A stretch of DNA of 64,000 nt from Undaria pinnatifida (GCA_012845835.1 JABAKD010000029.1:14859453-14923452); one strand, 5' to 3'; counted from the stretch's first letter, positions 32,676-45,060 are shown. A program made the numbers and translations. The notes: generated from the letters alone by a model not told the origin.

Positions 32676-32845
32676 GAGCTTCCGGACTAGCCAACAACCC
32701 GCGGTCACAGATGTCTCCCTCCTCCCCCTCGCCCGTACATTGCCTACCAGGTGAGCAAATTAAAATTAGGCACAACAGGTAGGGTTCGGCATTCTCACTG
32801 ATCCTCGATTTTCATCGCATAAAAATCGATTTCCATCGCACGTCG
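32676..32845 (-). mobile_element. Old, diverged SINE copy
   Basis: The order of blocks matches the SINE body: AGCTTCCGGACTAGCC, GCGGTCACAGATGT, a CTCCCCC run, then GGGTTCGGCATTCTCACTG and ATCCTCGATTTTCATCGCA. It has many substitutions and an internal insertion, and the tRNA-like head is not detectable. Confidence 0.55.
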
Positions 32846-32920
32846 CCTCCAATTTAGTCTTACGTTCTCCGGACTTCAGCGCTATGCTACTCGCTGCGCT
32901 TGCCCGTGCGACCTCGTGTT

Positions 32921-33040
32921 CAAAGATGTGGGTTGACGGCACTGTTGCTCATTGACGGACAGACGTCAAGGAACTCCACATACTAAAACTAGTATGATAA
33001 GTCCAAAGACGCCTCGACGGGTCAAAACTAGTCAACCGAG
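32921..33040. mobile_element. Small element related to 9062-9207, opposite orientation
   Basis: It shares GTGGGTTGACGGCAC, GTCAAGGAACTCCACA, ACTAGTATGATAAG and GACGGGTCAAAACTAGTC with the reverse complement of 9062-9207. It is somewhat shorter. Confidence 0.65.
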
Positions 33041-36000
33041 CTCACGCCGCAGCAGTGATTACTTTAGCTCTTACCCTATTACGGGTAGATTATGCTACTA
33101 TATCTGCGACTTGGTACCTGGTACGTGATCGTCTTATGGTGACAGAAACAGCAGTAGCAGGGCCTATTGATAGCAGCACCACACGTGTCCATCACACTGG
33201 CACCAAAGCCACGCTGACTGAGTGGGGCGCGAAGGGACACAACAGACACGTCGCAATTCTGCTGAAGCAATATATACTCAGGCGAGGCAAGGAGCGTGCT
33301 TGGAGGCTGAGGGCACCGCACTGCTGTGTATTCATACTCTGTAGTTTTTACCAGGTCGGGAGTCGAGAGTGGACCAGAGGACAGCAAAGCAGCAGCAGCA
33401 GCAGCAGCAAGTCTTGGCAGCAAGCAACAACAGCAGAAGAAGAAGCAGCTTTTCTTACATCGAAGGTCCAATCCAACATCCACAAGCGACTATTCTTCAT
33501 GCCATACGATACGATACCTTACTATACCTGAAGCCACCTACTGCTGTAGTTCACACAAGGAAGGATGTCTAATAACAGTGCCAGGTAGACTGAAGCTAGC
33601 GTTTGTATTGCCTTTAATATCAACTTGCATTTCATCCCGTGGCGTTGGGCGGTGTGCTCGTGGGCTCACAGCAGCAGAGTATAGCTAGCGCCAGTCCGGC
33701 CAGAAGTCAAGCACCAAACACACCTCGTGCAAATACATGATAGGCCTCGACTTGAACGATCATCATGTACCAAACACACGCAAAGTCCGTATCGGGATGA
33801 TCAAAAACATACTCGAGGCTGAACCACAAACCAAAACCAAGACACAGCAGCCAGTACTGCTGCTTATTATGACCTACGACAGGTTTGAGCCAAACAAGAA
33901 CGATGAAAAAAGGGTTGGGGTGGCAAAACAAGCCAGTACGACGAAAGCCATCTCAGGCTTTTTGCTTGTTTGCACGCTTGGTCTCCGTGAGCGTCGGTGT
34001 TACTGGGACCTGGCATAAAAATAGTTGAACGAGAGCAAACAAAGGGAGGCAGGCCACGTGATGCCTGCGCTTCGTCCCCCCCCCCCCTCGTGTAAACTCA
34101 TACTCTCGACCGCCCCGAGGCAACACCGAGGTCTCTTCGGGGAGGATAGACAAGAGCCATCATCCCTATCTCCAGAAGATCAGATTCTGGAGTTTCGCAC
34201 GCGGACAAGGCTCTAATGAGAAGCCCGAACTCCCACGTACAGCCTAGCCGCACAGGAAGATATAGCAGACAAAACAAACCTACCCCCTTCCCCCCCCCCC
34301 CCCCGGGAGCTCGGCTGATCTCCAACAACATTGTAAGACACGTCAGCAGTTCTAGGACATGCGGCGTTGGTACACAAACAGGCGCGCCATAAGTCCACCA
34401 CGAGCGCACAGCGTTAGAGGGCCGGACTCCGCTGATGCCGTTCACGGGCCGGGCCGGGGGCACCACCGCTGCTGAGTGAGTGACCGACCACACCGCAACA
34501 AAAACATCACTACATTGCCATGGTGAAGTGAAGGCTGAGACTTGCACGACCGATCCCGCGCCGACCTGTCGGCACCAGCACCCCCGGACAAGCCTAGCAT
34601 GCTTCTCGGCGAGGAGGAAGGCTGAATTCTCACCTTGGTTTGCCTGTGCGGCAGCAGCAGTCCTCTAGGCAATATATATAGCGAAGTTGCCTGCCCGGCC
34701 AAGCCTGCCCCTGTCTCTTTGTCTAGTGCAAAAAGGCTGCTGCTGCGTCCGTCGCTACCCCCAGCTATGGCTACTATCGCGCTGCTGCTAAAATTCCACC
34801 ACTCCGTTAGATCAGCAGAGCGTAGCAGCGGCCCGCCGCTATCATCCCCCAAGCGGTGGTTCAGGTGGTGTCACTGAACGTACCTTCCCACGCGAGCTCG
34901 CTTTTCCCAGAGGCTAGGTCCCATCTAAGCACGGGAAAATTTCATCCTGTCCCCGGCAATGATAACGCCTTATCCTGAAAGACAACAGAAAACAAAAATA
35001 CCTGGTACTCGGTGGAAAGATGGCTGGCTCTGCGGACTCGCGGCCAGACAACGCTACTTTAAATTTGACTTTGAACTACTGGTACGCCAGGGGGTTGGGT
35101 TTGGTTGCGTCTTCCACTCACCACAGGCAAGACAGAACAGACCCCCGTCAAAGGGCCCCCAGTACATTCCCTGGGCTCCTGCACTGTTTGCTTCCGGCGG
35201 CGGCAGCGACGACCCTGTGTTGCCGTTGCTGGAACTGCAAGGTTGCTGCATGTCACCGGTCATCAGCGATGATGTTTTGTTTGACCGATGGTTCTTTTCG
35301 ATTTTTGAATACTGCTGTACTTGTACCTGGTATGATTTTTGATTATTTTTTAGTGAAAAACTTACTTTTTTTAGAGTATTGCTTGGTGCATTACTGGGTA
35401 AATAACATTTGTCTGTTTGTGACGTAAGCTAATCCGCTACTCGGTGGTACGGCAGTATAGAGCTTTTCGTATGCCGTGGATTTCTCGGGAGAGCTGTGCT
35501 TTACCTACTCTCTCGCGCACACTGCGCATCTCTAATAGTCCCGATGCTGCGAGTACCGAGGGTGTGGGTACTCGAAGCAGCAGATAGGGGCACAGCAGCG
35601 TCAACTCTTTTTTATCTTGTATCTGTAGCAGCAACGTATCCGTGGCTTATCTTGCATCGTACGAGGTATGTATGTACTGATCGTACGTATCGTATGTATC
35701 GGCATTTCTTGATGTGGGGGTACAATATGGGTTACTGCTTTAAACTAATAGAATAAGAATCACCATCAAATAATCAAAATGACCGAAATAAACATGAAAT
35801 TATCGCTGATATTTGTTATCGCGGTAATTTATCGTTTTTTTTATCAGCGATAATTTATCGAAATCGCTCGTACGCTCGCACGTTCGGTACTCTAATCATA
35901 TGTCATGTAGCACTGCTGTAGTATGATATGATACCATACATTTATTTACCGCGTGGGAAGAGCATGCACGATTCTCTCGTCTCGGTGTACTGCAATTCCT

Positions 36001-36535
36001 TACCTGGGGCAAGGTACTTTACACATGCACTATTACTACGATTAAGTAAGGGTCGTACCTGGCAAGGTGCGTGTGTGTTCACGAGTGTGTCTGTGCTCAC
36101 ACCTGCCCGCACACACGCGCGCACGCGGTGGAACCGTGTGGGGGTTTGATGGTTTGTTTGTTTGGAGTTTTCTTTTGTTTTGTGTATTTCATCGCGTGTG
36201 CAGGAGGGTACCAGATACATCTATTCTGTGTGATGGAATGATATGGCCGTCTCGCATTATCGTGTCACATCTCCATTTACGCCTGTACCGCCACACACCT
36301 TAGACTCACTCACAATACTATAGACCATACTAAAACTTCAGGACGGACAATACGACCCCCCCCCGTTATTTACTGCAAGTGCAGTAGTATTAGTCTCACA
36401 GTATATATATATATCCATACCCCCCCCCCCCCTTCCCCCCCAACGCCCCCTCCTTCCCCACCACCCGCACCATCGCCTAGACCTAGCACCACGCGTATAG
36501 CAAGCTCCTAACTGATATACATCTATGCGACCTAA
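33041..36535. other. Anonymous intergenic sequence
   Basis: (CAG)n lies at about 33390-33412, C-runs near 34075 and 34290, and several TACCTGGTA words occur. Open frames of up to about 158 codons show no domain I recognise. An AT-rich palindromic patch with TATCGCGATAA-type words is at 35805-35865. Confidence 0.4.
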
Positions 36536-36574
36536 ACATGTTGGAACCCCCCCCCCTTCCCCCCGCCCCCCTTC

Positions 36575-36905
36575 GAACACTCCGCCCTAGGCTCTCTTCA
36601 CTGGTTGTACGACTTACAGGATATGCATTGTATAAACTGATGCATTCCTTCCAAAACCGTCAGATTTACCCCCTTAAAGGATTTATAGTTTCCACGCCCA
36701 GATCGAGTTGCCGCCCCCCCCCCTCAGCGCTCCCTCTTATATAAACCCAGGCCCCCACGCCCTTAAAAACTCCGCCCTCCCCTCGCCGGTTATACCATAT
36801 ACGACTTACAGGACACACGTGATAAACTGAATGCATTTCCTTCCACAGCTGTCAGGTTTTGTCCCCCTCAGAAACGGGTTTATAGTTTCCGCGCACAGAC
36901 TGACT
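36575..36905. repeat. Tandem duplication, period about 190 bp
   Basis: 36575-36715 and 36765-36905 share ACTCCGCCCT, ACGACTTACAGGA, ATAAACTGA-TGCATT and TTTATAGTTTCC. The second copy continues into the dispersed repeat at 36830-37090. Confidence 0.65.
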
Positions 36906-37090
36906 AGCATCACCCTGCTGACCCTGAAAGCTACACTGTAGTTCCAAGGGGAGTCGCCGACCTATATCCTTAATGAGGGCACACCACCCGTAATACGCGC
37001 GATCGGAGTATCACACACAGCTTGCAAAGATGAGCTTCGACCAAATCTTCCATCTCACAGCTATAGAGTGTATTTTTATTTTATTTTTAC
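36830..37090 (-). repeat. Long copy of the dispersed GTGAG-TCGA repeat
   Basis: This matches 53463-53690 in reverse over about 230 bp, from the TACACTC-CAGCTGTGAGAT end through CAAGCTGTGTG, CGCGCGTATTACGGG, ATATAGGTCGGCGACTCC and the AAACCCGTTTCTGAGGGGGAC end. It shows that the short copies elsewhere are fragments of a longer unit. Confidence 0.7.
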
Positions 37091-37289
37091 AAAATATATT
37101 TAACTATTAAAAATATTAAATATTAACAGTGCACCCAGGAGGAAGACCCCCCACACTAGGACTGTGAGTTGGCTGGAGTTCCCGCCTAGTTATTAGTTGG
37201 CTGGCGACTAACTGGCTTTAGTCGACTAGTCGACTGGCGGCTAGTCGGCTAAAGTCAGGCGAGCGAATCGAGCCAACCCCCCCCCCCCC

Positions 37290-37378
37290 CCCGGCCGACG
37301 GGACCCCGATGGAGGTCCCCCGGAGGGCCCGTCGGAGGCGCCTCCGGAGGATCCCGCTGAAGGCGCCGCCGGAGGCAA
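37290..37378. repeat. Second CCGGAGG-rich cluster
   Basis: GGCGCCTCCGGAGG, GGAGGTCCCCCGGAGGG and GGCGCCGCCGGAGG are crowded into about 90 bp after a C-run. It resembles 31186-31262. Confidence 0.5.
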
Positions 37379-37563
37379 AAATTACGCTCTTTGGCTTCAT
37401 TCTGTACGCAAAAAGTACGACTAAACGGCCTACTGTAGTTTAGCACTGGTTTATATAGAAGAAACAGGCTAATTAACAAAAACGTCGTATTGGTCTGTAA
37501 AGGCTATTTATATGTAATAGATACAGCACATCCTGCCATGTAATCATGTAAAACAAGGACTAG

Positions 37564-37932
37564 TGCCTCCTTTGCCTACCCCGCAAAGTGTTTCCAAACC
37601 CAGTGTTGGGATTTGGAGGGCTTGGGAAGCCGGCGCTCGTTTACTAGACAATGGCGAATCGCATCTTTGCCGCGGGCGCGGGCAAAAGGAGGGGCCGTCG
37701 GGACGACCACTTGACCGATGCTGGCTCTATCACAGCCGGTCATTTGACGGACCGGGTTCAATGCCGCCAGCGCGTTCGGCATTGCCATCGACACCAGCAC
37801 CATCGATGGCGATGGGTCGATGCGCCATGAGCTGCGTCTCTGTTTCGCAGCGAGTTTGGACTCCTGTCGCGGGGAAATGCGTGCCCCGTGCGAAACAATC
37901 CATCCTACAATCAAGGAAACCCAAATACACAA
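37564..37932 (-). pseudogene. Unrecognised ORF, possible transposase remnant
   Basis: A 118-codon minus frame ends in KPSKSQHWVWKHFAG. The S-x-VWKHF pattern resembles the start of a BED zinc finger as found in hAT transposases, but the Cys/His part is missing because the frame stops. Both strands are open here, so chance is possible. I cannot name it. Confidence 0.2.
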
Positions 37933-39225
37933 AATAGCTGGATAGTTGGCACCGCCGCAAGTAGCTTAAATAACTAGCTAATAACTAGCTGGCAACTTAT
38001 GGTCAGCCAACTCACAGCCCTACCCGACACACTTTGAGATTGTAGCAGCAATAATCGGGGGGGGGGATGTAATAATACCAGTAGGCGGTGTTTCAGCGGG
38101 GCATGGAGCTAGGTAATCTAGCCCCTCGTGTTGTGGCGCAGGGCCGTGTTTTCGTTTCGCTTTAAAACATTGCACTGCCGACCCCCCCCGCTGCAAGCCG
38201 GGGGCGGCCTAGGTACTGTGGGTGTTCATATCTTCTCCCTTTGTTCGTGAAGAACACACATGTTATCTGCTGCGGCCTTCCTTTTGCCCTTTTTATTTAG
38301 GTTTTTCTTTGTTTGGTTCGTAGCCAGGCGTTGTCCGATAGTATGCTGCGCGGGTATCCCCAGAGGGGGAAATATCGGTTGACAACGACATTGGCCTTAC
38401 CCTTGGCAGTAAACTTGACGGCGGTGACGACGATCATGCCACCCCGGCGGCTGAAATGTTGTTAATAGTAAAGAGCAAGGTGTGTACCGGTAAGTTTTAC
38501 CTCGAGGCGTGGCCGGAGGAGGGCCGATTTTCGAGCGCCACTCCCGTCAGCCACGGCCCTGTTTCAACCACGATAGCCCGCGCTTCGAGCGCCGCTCCCC
38601 GAAGCCACGCGCCGCGAACTGCTAGGACTGCTGTCGCTGCACGTTGCTCTCGTCAACGGGATGTCGCCCCACTCCTCGTTCCGGCCACGCGGTGGTTTGT
38701 TTGAGGTGCGCGAAGGCCGACACCGAACGCCCGAGGTATCCTTTGGTGAACCCCAGAAACCTCCTTTGGCGCTCGGCTCGGCGTTCCTTGTCAGGGGGAA
38801 GCCTGTGATTTTGATACCCTGTATCTAATTTAGCATTTAGTAGTATGTTCGTAGGGAGTACAATAGTAATGTGGCGTGGGTATTGATAACAGCCTAGATG
38901 CGGCCTTTTAACATTCGGGGAATCAGAGGGCAGAAAAACATGTAATTGTGTATATTCATATGGAAAATTGATGCTATGGCATTGCCCTGGGCCGCCTCCC
39001 TCCGAATTTTCCGGACAAATCATGTTAAGAGGTACCCCGGTACACCATAACCACCGAGCGAGGTATGCTAGCCAGTGCCTTCATGGTGTACACGTAACAG
39101 ATCCAGTTCCCGCCTGATAATTTGATATTGTGCAACTGGATATTGTGCGGCCCTTCGAGGCACCAGGTAGGCTACTCGCTGGTAGTGTTAGGGCATCCCT
39201 TCTCCGCCGTTGTGACGTTGTTGTT
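37933..39225. other. Anonymous intergenic sequence
   Basis: A short near-repeat of CGAGCGCC(A/G)CTCCCCG-type sequence lies near 38535-38610. No gene or element is recognised. Confidence 0.4.
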
Positions 39226-39227
39226 AT

Positions 39228-39437
39228 TTGTACTTCCGTAGCGAGGTGCCTATGCCTATCACTACCGCTGTCCCCCCACAATACCTGGCGGGCGGTATCG
39301 CCTACCTGATTGAGGATTCTCTCGAAGCTTTCGCTCATGAGACACACGGCGAACAAGAAGCCAGGAGACACAAGATACATGCCCTTCTTGAGCGAATTAC
39401 CAGAGCAGAACCAGAGGCATCCCTCCGTAAAAGGTAG
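39228..39437 (+). CDS. Hypothetical small ORF (69 codons)
   Basis: The frame contains VPPQYLAGGIAYLIEDSLEA then a charged helical stretch, EARRHKIHALLERITRAEPE. The amino acid pattern looks more protein-like than surrounding frames, but I do not recognise it, and no splice sites or neighbours support it. The first residue may not be the true start. Confidence 0.2.
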   Translation: MYFRSEVPMPITTAVPPQYLAGGIAYLIEDSLEAFAHETHGEQEARRHKIHALLERITRAEPEASLRKR

Positions 39438-39909
39438 CAGTAATCGGTCCCTCGGTCCACATTACCCTATACCAGGTACCTTCACACTCTGAAACATGCA
39501 TACATAACGCTCCAGGATAGCATTTGAGAATACGGGCAAAGGTAACATGTTTTCTTGGAAGGTCTCGTATACGCAAAGGGGCTCAGGACGAGACAGAGCC
39601 AAGAACCTCCTCGGCCCAGGCCTTCATCGCCCCCGGGTTTGGATAGTGCAACAGGAAAGCTCCGCAAACTCATCTTCCATTCACATTCAGTTCATGTTCA
39701 CCGTTCATTCATACACGAGGCACAGCAGTGTACACCTACTGAGGAAACAAGCACTATGAAAGCCGGACTGACATTTACAGAAAAATAACAACGCGTCGAG
39801 AGTCGTAACACTAAGGTTAGTGTAGAACGTACCATTTCGCAAATAAGAAATTTAGCCTGAGCCAGCGTTCCTGTTTCTTAGTTTCTGTACACTGGTGCCC
39901 TTTACCTTT

Positions 39910-40213
39910 CTTTTTTTTTCTCACACTTCTACTTTCCAACTTCTAGACAAGCCGTGGTCACAGGTGTCGTTCCTTCTCCCCCCCGGTTCTTGCCTTCAAT
40001 TTTTATCGCGCATAAAGTTCAGCAATCCCATTGCTCGTCGATTTTTCATCGAGCGTTACTATCTCACGCTCTCGCGCTTTCCGCAAGTCAATTTGTGCAC
40101 AAGAAAAAGTCCCAACGAATTTGTACGAGCATACACTCGGCGGGGCTCGAACTCACGAAACTGACTTATACCAGGCTGGACGATAACTTGATACGCCACC
40201 GGGGCGACCGGCT
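39910..40213 (-). mobile_element. tRNA-derived SINE, copy 5
   Basis: Full-length copy with tail (T-run on plus at 39910-39920), body, box B around 40143-40155 and box A near 40190-40201 on the minus strand. It is highly similar to copies 1 and 4. Confidence 0.85.
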
Positions 40214-40614
40214 CTGTACATGCGTGAGTGACGACGCAGGCCCTGCCGAATAAGCGAAAACCCCGAACGGGGCAACAAAAGAAGGGCGACCCGCCCTGTG
40301 CGGGACGCAGGGATGTCGGTGTTCTGAGCAGTTGCACACCCTCCTTCTTGGTCAGGTCCTTGCTGTCTGTTATCTCTAAGGTGGGCATGTGCTACACGGT
40401 AGGCGCGCCGCTAAGATTTTCAGGCTCCTGACGGTCGGTTAACCTTGCTACGTACGCGTAGAGGAGCACTTCATTTATTTTTCCGACGACCCACACTTAG
40501 CAAGCTCCATACCCCACCCCCCAAAAGGTCGACTTTGACAAACGTTGTTGACTCAGCACTTGACATCGATGGACATTCCCATGGGCTATATATAGGTGTA
40601 CAGCCAATAAACAA

Positions 40615-41095
40615 GTTTGGAAACACCAACGGGGGGTTTCCAAACATATTTGGTCTTCGAAACAAAAACGGGGGGTTTCCACCAAGCATATTTGGTCTTC
40701 AAAACAAAAACGGGGGGTTTCCACCAAGCATATTTGGTCTTCAAAACAAAAACGGGGGGTTTCCACCAAGCATATTTGGTGTTCGAAACAACAACGGGGG
40801 GTTTCCACCAAGAATATTTGGTCTTCAGAACAAAAACGGGGGGTTTCCACCAAAAGCATATTTGGTGTTCGAAACAACAACGGGGGGTTTCCACCAAAAG
40901 CATATTTGGTGTTCGAAACAACAACGGGGGGTTTCCACCAAGCATATTTGGTCTTCAGAACCAAAACGGGGGGTTTCCACCTAAAGCATATTTGGTCTTC
41001 AGAACAAAAACGGGGGGTTTCCACCAAAAGCATATTTGGTGTTCGAAACAACAACGGGGGGTTTCCACCAAAAGCATATTTGGTGTTCGAAACAA
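40615..41095 (+). repeat. 42-44 bp minisatellite with GGGGGGTTTCC core
   Basis: About eleven units occur, each with ACGGGGGGTTTCCA(CC), CATATTTGGT(C/G)TTC and AAACAA-type spacer. Units of 42 and 44 bp alternate, differing by AA in CCAA(AA)GCATA. No stop codon occurs in several frames on both strands, which gives apparent ORFs of up to 247 codons; the mixed unit length argues against coding. Confidence 0.9.
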
Positions 41096-41122
41096 ACATG
41101 TCTGGTCGTTCCTCAGTTGAGA

Positions 41123-41238
41123 AGGCCGTCATTGCCCCACAGAAACCGTTTGGCCCAACAACTGCTACCTCTACCGCAGCCGTCATTGCCCGACAGAAAC
41201 CGTTTGGTCCAACAACTGCTACCTCTACGGTAGAAGGC
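41123..41238 (+). repeat. Two-copy 57-bp repeat next to the minisatellite
   Basis: GCCGTCATTGCC-ACAGAAACCG, TTTGG-CCAACAACTG and CTACCTCTAC occur twice in a row. The frame AVIA-QKPFGPTTATST is repeated, so this could be a decayed protein-coding repeat. Confidence 0.6.
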
Positions 41239-41819
41239 ATCCGCTTGATTCAGGAGTTACATACCTGGCCCACAAGCTGACTTCGTAAAGTTGTAAAAGA
41301 AAGGAAGCGCAACCCGACGAACAACCGCATCAGACACCATCATCACCCATCACCATCAGTGCACCACCATCATCACCAGCATCACCATCAATGCACCATC
41401 ATCACCATGGCCTACAGTATAGCTATATGTATCGGATAAATCATGATGTCATGATGATGTTGAAAAAACACAAAGAACGGTGTTCCGAAGATATCGTCGA
41501 TCGAGTAGTTCCTCGGGTGAGGAACTCTGTACGGCCCAGAAAATTGTTGACCAAGAAGTGCTACCAGGTACCAGACGCCCCTTTCGTAGGACACGTGTCC
41601 TACGATAGGGATGCACTACTACTACTACTACTACTACTGCTGTAACGTAGCCCACAGTCAGGTCTTCATTAGGTTCTTGCTGTCTGTTGTTTCCAGGATA
41701 GACCAGATCAGGGTCAAAACACCTCAGGCACGGAGCTGATGGGGCAGCACAAGACGGGCGTTGTAATCCCGTATTTTCCCGACATCGTTACCATCTGTCG
41801 GAAGTGTTGAGCAATTAGA

Positions 41820-42165
41820 GGGTATTGTTAATAGTCCATTTGACCACTGCTAAAAGGTTAACCATTTGTCTACGCAAACCAAGCCTTATAACTCTGTGCC
41901 CCCTTGACCGGCGGGATAGCAGGTCGGGCGAATACACAGGCTGACGCGTCAATATACGCGCATTTCCATTTCCTGGGGATACCAGGGAGAGTAATTTTCA
42001 AATTCGGCATAGGGAAAGCCGTAAACGTGTGTTATTGGTGGACGGTGAGATTCGAACCCAAGACCCGAAAACCCATGGTCTGTCGACGACGCCATTTGTT
42101 AAGGAATCTGAGGGTATTTGTCCGTTTGACCACTCACTGGTAAAAGGTTAGCCAAGAGCCTACCC
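41820..42165 (-). mobile_element. tRNA-like repeat with direct terminal repeats, copy 1
   Basis: On the minus strand a box B-like GGGTTCGAATCTCACC lies near 42045-42060, preceded by AAATGGCGTCGTCG. AACCTTTTA-CAGTGGTCAAA-GGAC occurs at both ends about 285 bp apart. It is related to 45060-45390. The type II tRNA-like look (long variable part) suggests a second SINE class. Confidence 0.55.
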
Positions 42166-43240
42166 AAACCAGCCTTACAACAGAAGCATCGCAAGCCACA
42201 TATTATAATAATCGTACGAGTAATCAACCATGTTTTTCTTGTCTATACGTAAGTATATATGCGTGTCGCACTCTACAACATTAGCCCACCCTGTATTTGT
42301 CGCAGACGCAGACAGGCAGACCACGCGGCGATAACAGTGTGATAACATCAACATCTAGAAATCGGAAAGGGGGTCGAAGATGCGGCTATTCAAACAAATA
42401 GATGAGACTGGCTGTATATCTGCTCAACTCCTCGTTCTGACGCCGAAGCCTAAGACGCCTTACGCACGAGTTAAATAAGTGAATAAAGGGAACCTCGGGG
42501 ATCGGTCTTGTACTCGACCAAGGCTACATTAGGGGGGGCAATCTCACTGCTTTCTATTCCATCGCCTCACGGCCACTCATGATTCGCCATGCTGCTACGG
42601 TATGGCGCCTGACCATTTACGCTAGGGACCTAAATCTGGCAGCAAAATGGTGGCACGCCCTCTACCGTAGCTCGCGATATGCCAACGGCAATCGGGCTAT
42701 GAAAAGACGAAGAAGGCCAAGGCAACTGAGCGCGAGCGAGTATTCGAAGAGAAACGTAACAAAGGATGGACACGGAAATAATGTGGAAAGAGAAGACAAA
42801 CGCGCTGTAAATCGAAACAATGGCCCGCAGCGTGGGACCTGACGGGCGAGCGTGCAGCCATTGGCTGAAAGGCAAGAGCGAAGGCAAGCCATGCTGCAAA
42901 CCATAAAGGCAAGGCCCGCATCGTGGGACCTGAGAGGCTAACTTGGGGACATTGTTCAAAAACAAATAAGAGGAGGCACGCTGCGAAGCAATGGAAGCAG
43001 GGGGCGTAACGTGAAGCCTAAGAGGCTAGCGTGAGAGATCTGGTCGAATCGACAAACGAACAACCGGAGGCAAACACGAAGCCGAAGATAGAAGACAGAA
43101 GATACGCTGGAAAGCTAAAGCGTTGAGCAATAACGTGCGATTCTGAGGGGCGAGCTTAGAACGGGTACTATTAATGGCAAAATGAAACTAGACAGACGTG
43201 CGTCCCAAGCACTAAATTAACCGTTGCGGTCATCGACAGG
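42166..43240. other. Anonymous, with spaced GTGGGACCTGA-type repeats
   Basis: A loosely periodic motif (GTGGGACCTGA-GGGCGAGC and variants) recurs about every 90-100 bp from 42828 to 43160. A 87-codon plus frame at 42579-42842 turns basic and has no recognised domain. Confidence 0.4.
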
Positions 43241-43249
43241 ACAGTCACG

Positions 43250-43535
43250 TCTCCACGTATTGACACAGTAAGGGTATTGGGAGTCGTTCTATGGTGTAGC
43301 CCCCCCAACTTTTCTTTGACGAAATCGCCGGTTTGAAAACAAGCTCTCGGTCGTATCTCCTGAATTAATGTGCCCCGTGCCATCTCGATGTCGTTGTTTG
43401 ATAATCCTGTGCAACCAAGGAAATACATGAAGATGTTTTCTTCTAGCATCATTCCTCGTGTCGAGCAGCCATGAAATGTTCGTTAGAAAAAATGGCTGGT
43501 TTGAGGGGGGCTATAGTAGAATCAGTCTTGGGCGG
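43250..43535 (-). repeat. Repeat with conserved open frame, copy 1
   Basis: The minus-strand frame includes FMYFLGCTGLSNNDIEMARG and CFQTGDFVKEKLGG. It matches 46055-46330 (+) at the nucleotide level with many substitutions, from AAGACTG-TTCTAC through GCGATTTCGT to GGGGGGCTAC. The protein pattern is not one I know. It is likely a fragment of an unidentified element. Confidence 0.5.
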
Positions 43536-44680
43536 AGACACAGAGTGTCCCCAGCAGGTCTGCCAATTGAGCAGGTCCTCGAAGAGTACTCACTTTCGTA
43601 GCCTTTGTAGAGACATAGCTTTATTCGATTGCACCAGAACCCCGGATGGCTTCTGAGATCGGAGGCTCGTGCCTCCGATCTATTTCCTGACTATCCCGAA
43701 TATAAAACGCCAACCTTATAATACGAAACCCATCCAAAGTATCTCAATACGGATAATTACAGGCCTTTCAAGGCCGTATCTTAACACTAGCCCACCCTGA
43801 TGAGCCGCATATGCAGAAATATGGGAGATTCGGGGAAACTCCGGTTCTACGAACTAGACCATGAGTCAAAAATGCTGCTCCTCAAAACCCACTCCCACAC
43901 CTCTAACGGTCTGGCTATAGAGCCAGGAACACGCGAAGAAAAGCAGTTGAAGGAAACGCAGGCCCTACAATAAGGCAAAACTCGCCCATCAAAAATCTGC
44001 CGTGTACCGCCGGTGTGGCGGGGCGGGGGGGCAGAAAAGGCTCTAGAACATGCCGCATACCGCCGGTGTGGCGGGGGGGGGGCAGGAAGGCTCTACGGCA
44101 AACCAACCACAGGAAAGGTGCTATGGCAAGGCCAGCCCTCGTCGATATGGAGGGGAACACAGGAGCTAATACAAGGGAGAAATCGTGCCAAAAACTTCCC
44201 GCGGCCCATCGGCATGGCGGGGGGTTAGACGAGGAAACGACAAATACCCGGGATGGAAGGTGGCAACACCTACAGCCCCGCGAGGGGGGGGAGCGTTTAG
44301 ACGAAAAAACAAAGTATAACAAATACAACACACAAAGGACAGAGAAAAAAGATGACACACAGGCCCGTACATAGCCCTGTACCACGTTGCGCGCGAACAG
44401 GGTACCCTGGTCGCCCCCCGGCTCTGGGCTGAGGAGGGCGTCGGCAGGGCGAAATTGAACAACGACGAAAAAGTGACAGCCCTGCGCCTCAGATAGCGGC
44501 GTTCTACCCAAACCCTGGCCCGGCACTGAGCAGGGGGTTCGGCAGGACAAAAAGAAGAAAAAAAAAGAAAGAACCGCCCCAAAACCCAACGAAGACTCTC
44601 AGGACACTACGAACAACCCAAAGACAAAGACTCAAACCTCATAACCCCAAAAAATGGAAAACTATCGAGGAGCGGTGGCG
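43536..44680. other. Anonymous, with short local duplications
   Basis: A perfect hairpin, GATCGGAGGC-TCGT-GCCTCCGATC, lies at about 43659-43682. TACCGCCGGTGTGGCGGGG is duplicated at 44007 and 44058. A CCCGGC-CTG-GC-GAG-GGG-TCGGCAGG block is duplicated near 44417 and 44518. The 224-codon minus frame across this is judged non-coding. Confidence 0.4.
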
Positions 44681-44699
44681 GCTTGAAAGTCACCTGACC

Positions 44700-45060
44700 A
44701 CGGCCGCGCCTTGACATTTGTCTGCGTTACGTTGGATCCCCCGAGGAAACGCACTGGCGATGTGAACTTGCAGGCACCAAGAGCCTCGTACACGGCTCCC
44801 TTCGAGTCGTGTAGCGCGCCGGGGGAAGAGGAAGTTTAATCGGTCCCGGGCCATCCAGAATACGGGCCAGGTATGCCTTGTCCTCGATAGTGCTCGCGCT
44901 GATTTTTCCAAGCCACCGCAACCCATCGTCTCCCTTGTACCAAAAGTGGGCTCCCTTAGGGAGTACCGTGTCGTGGTCGCGACGGAGCGAATCCGCGCGG
45001 GGAACACAGGCGTAGCCCGGCGCTAGGAAACGTTCGCCGATGTAGCGGGAGAGTGGTAAA
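44700..45060 (-). pseudogene. Probable retroelement protein remnant
   Basis: The minus strand reads KGAHFWYKGDDGLRWLGKIS then AYLARILDGPGPIKLPLPPA. After a frame change it continues RGSWCLQVHIASAFPRGIQ. The beta-rich W-x-G-x-I pattern could be a chromodomain- or Tudor-like tail of a retrotransposon polyprotein, but I cannot name the family. The change of frame between the two conserved-looking parts indicates decay. Confidence 0.35.

Noticed and set aside
43915..44589. 224-codon minus frame
   Set aside because: Composition is driven by local duplications and T/C runs. No recognisable domain, and the duplicated blocks fall in different frames.
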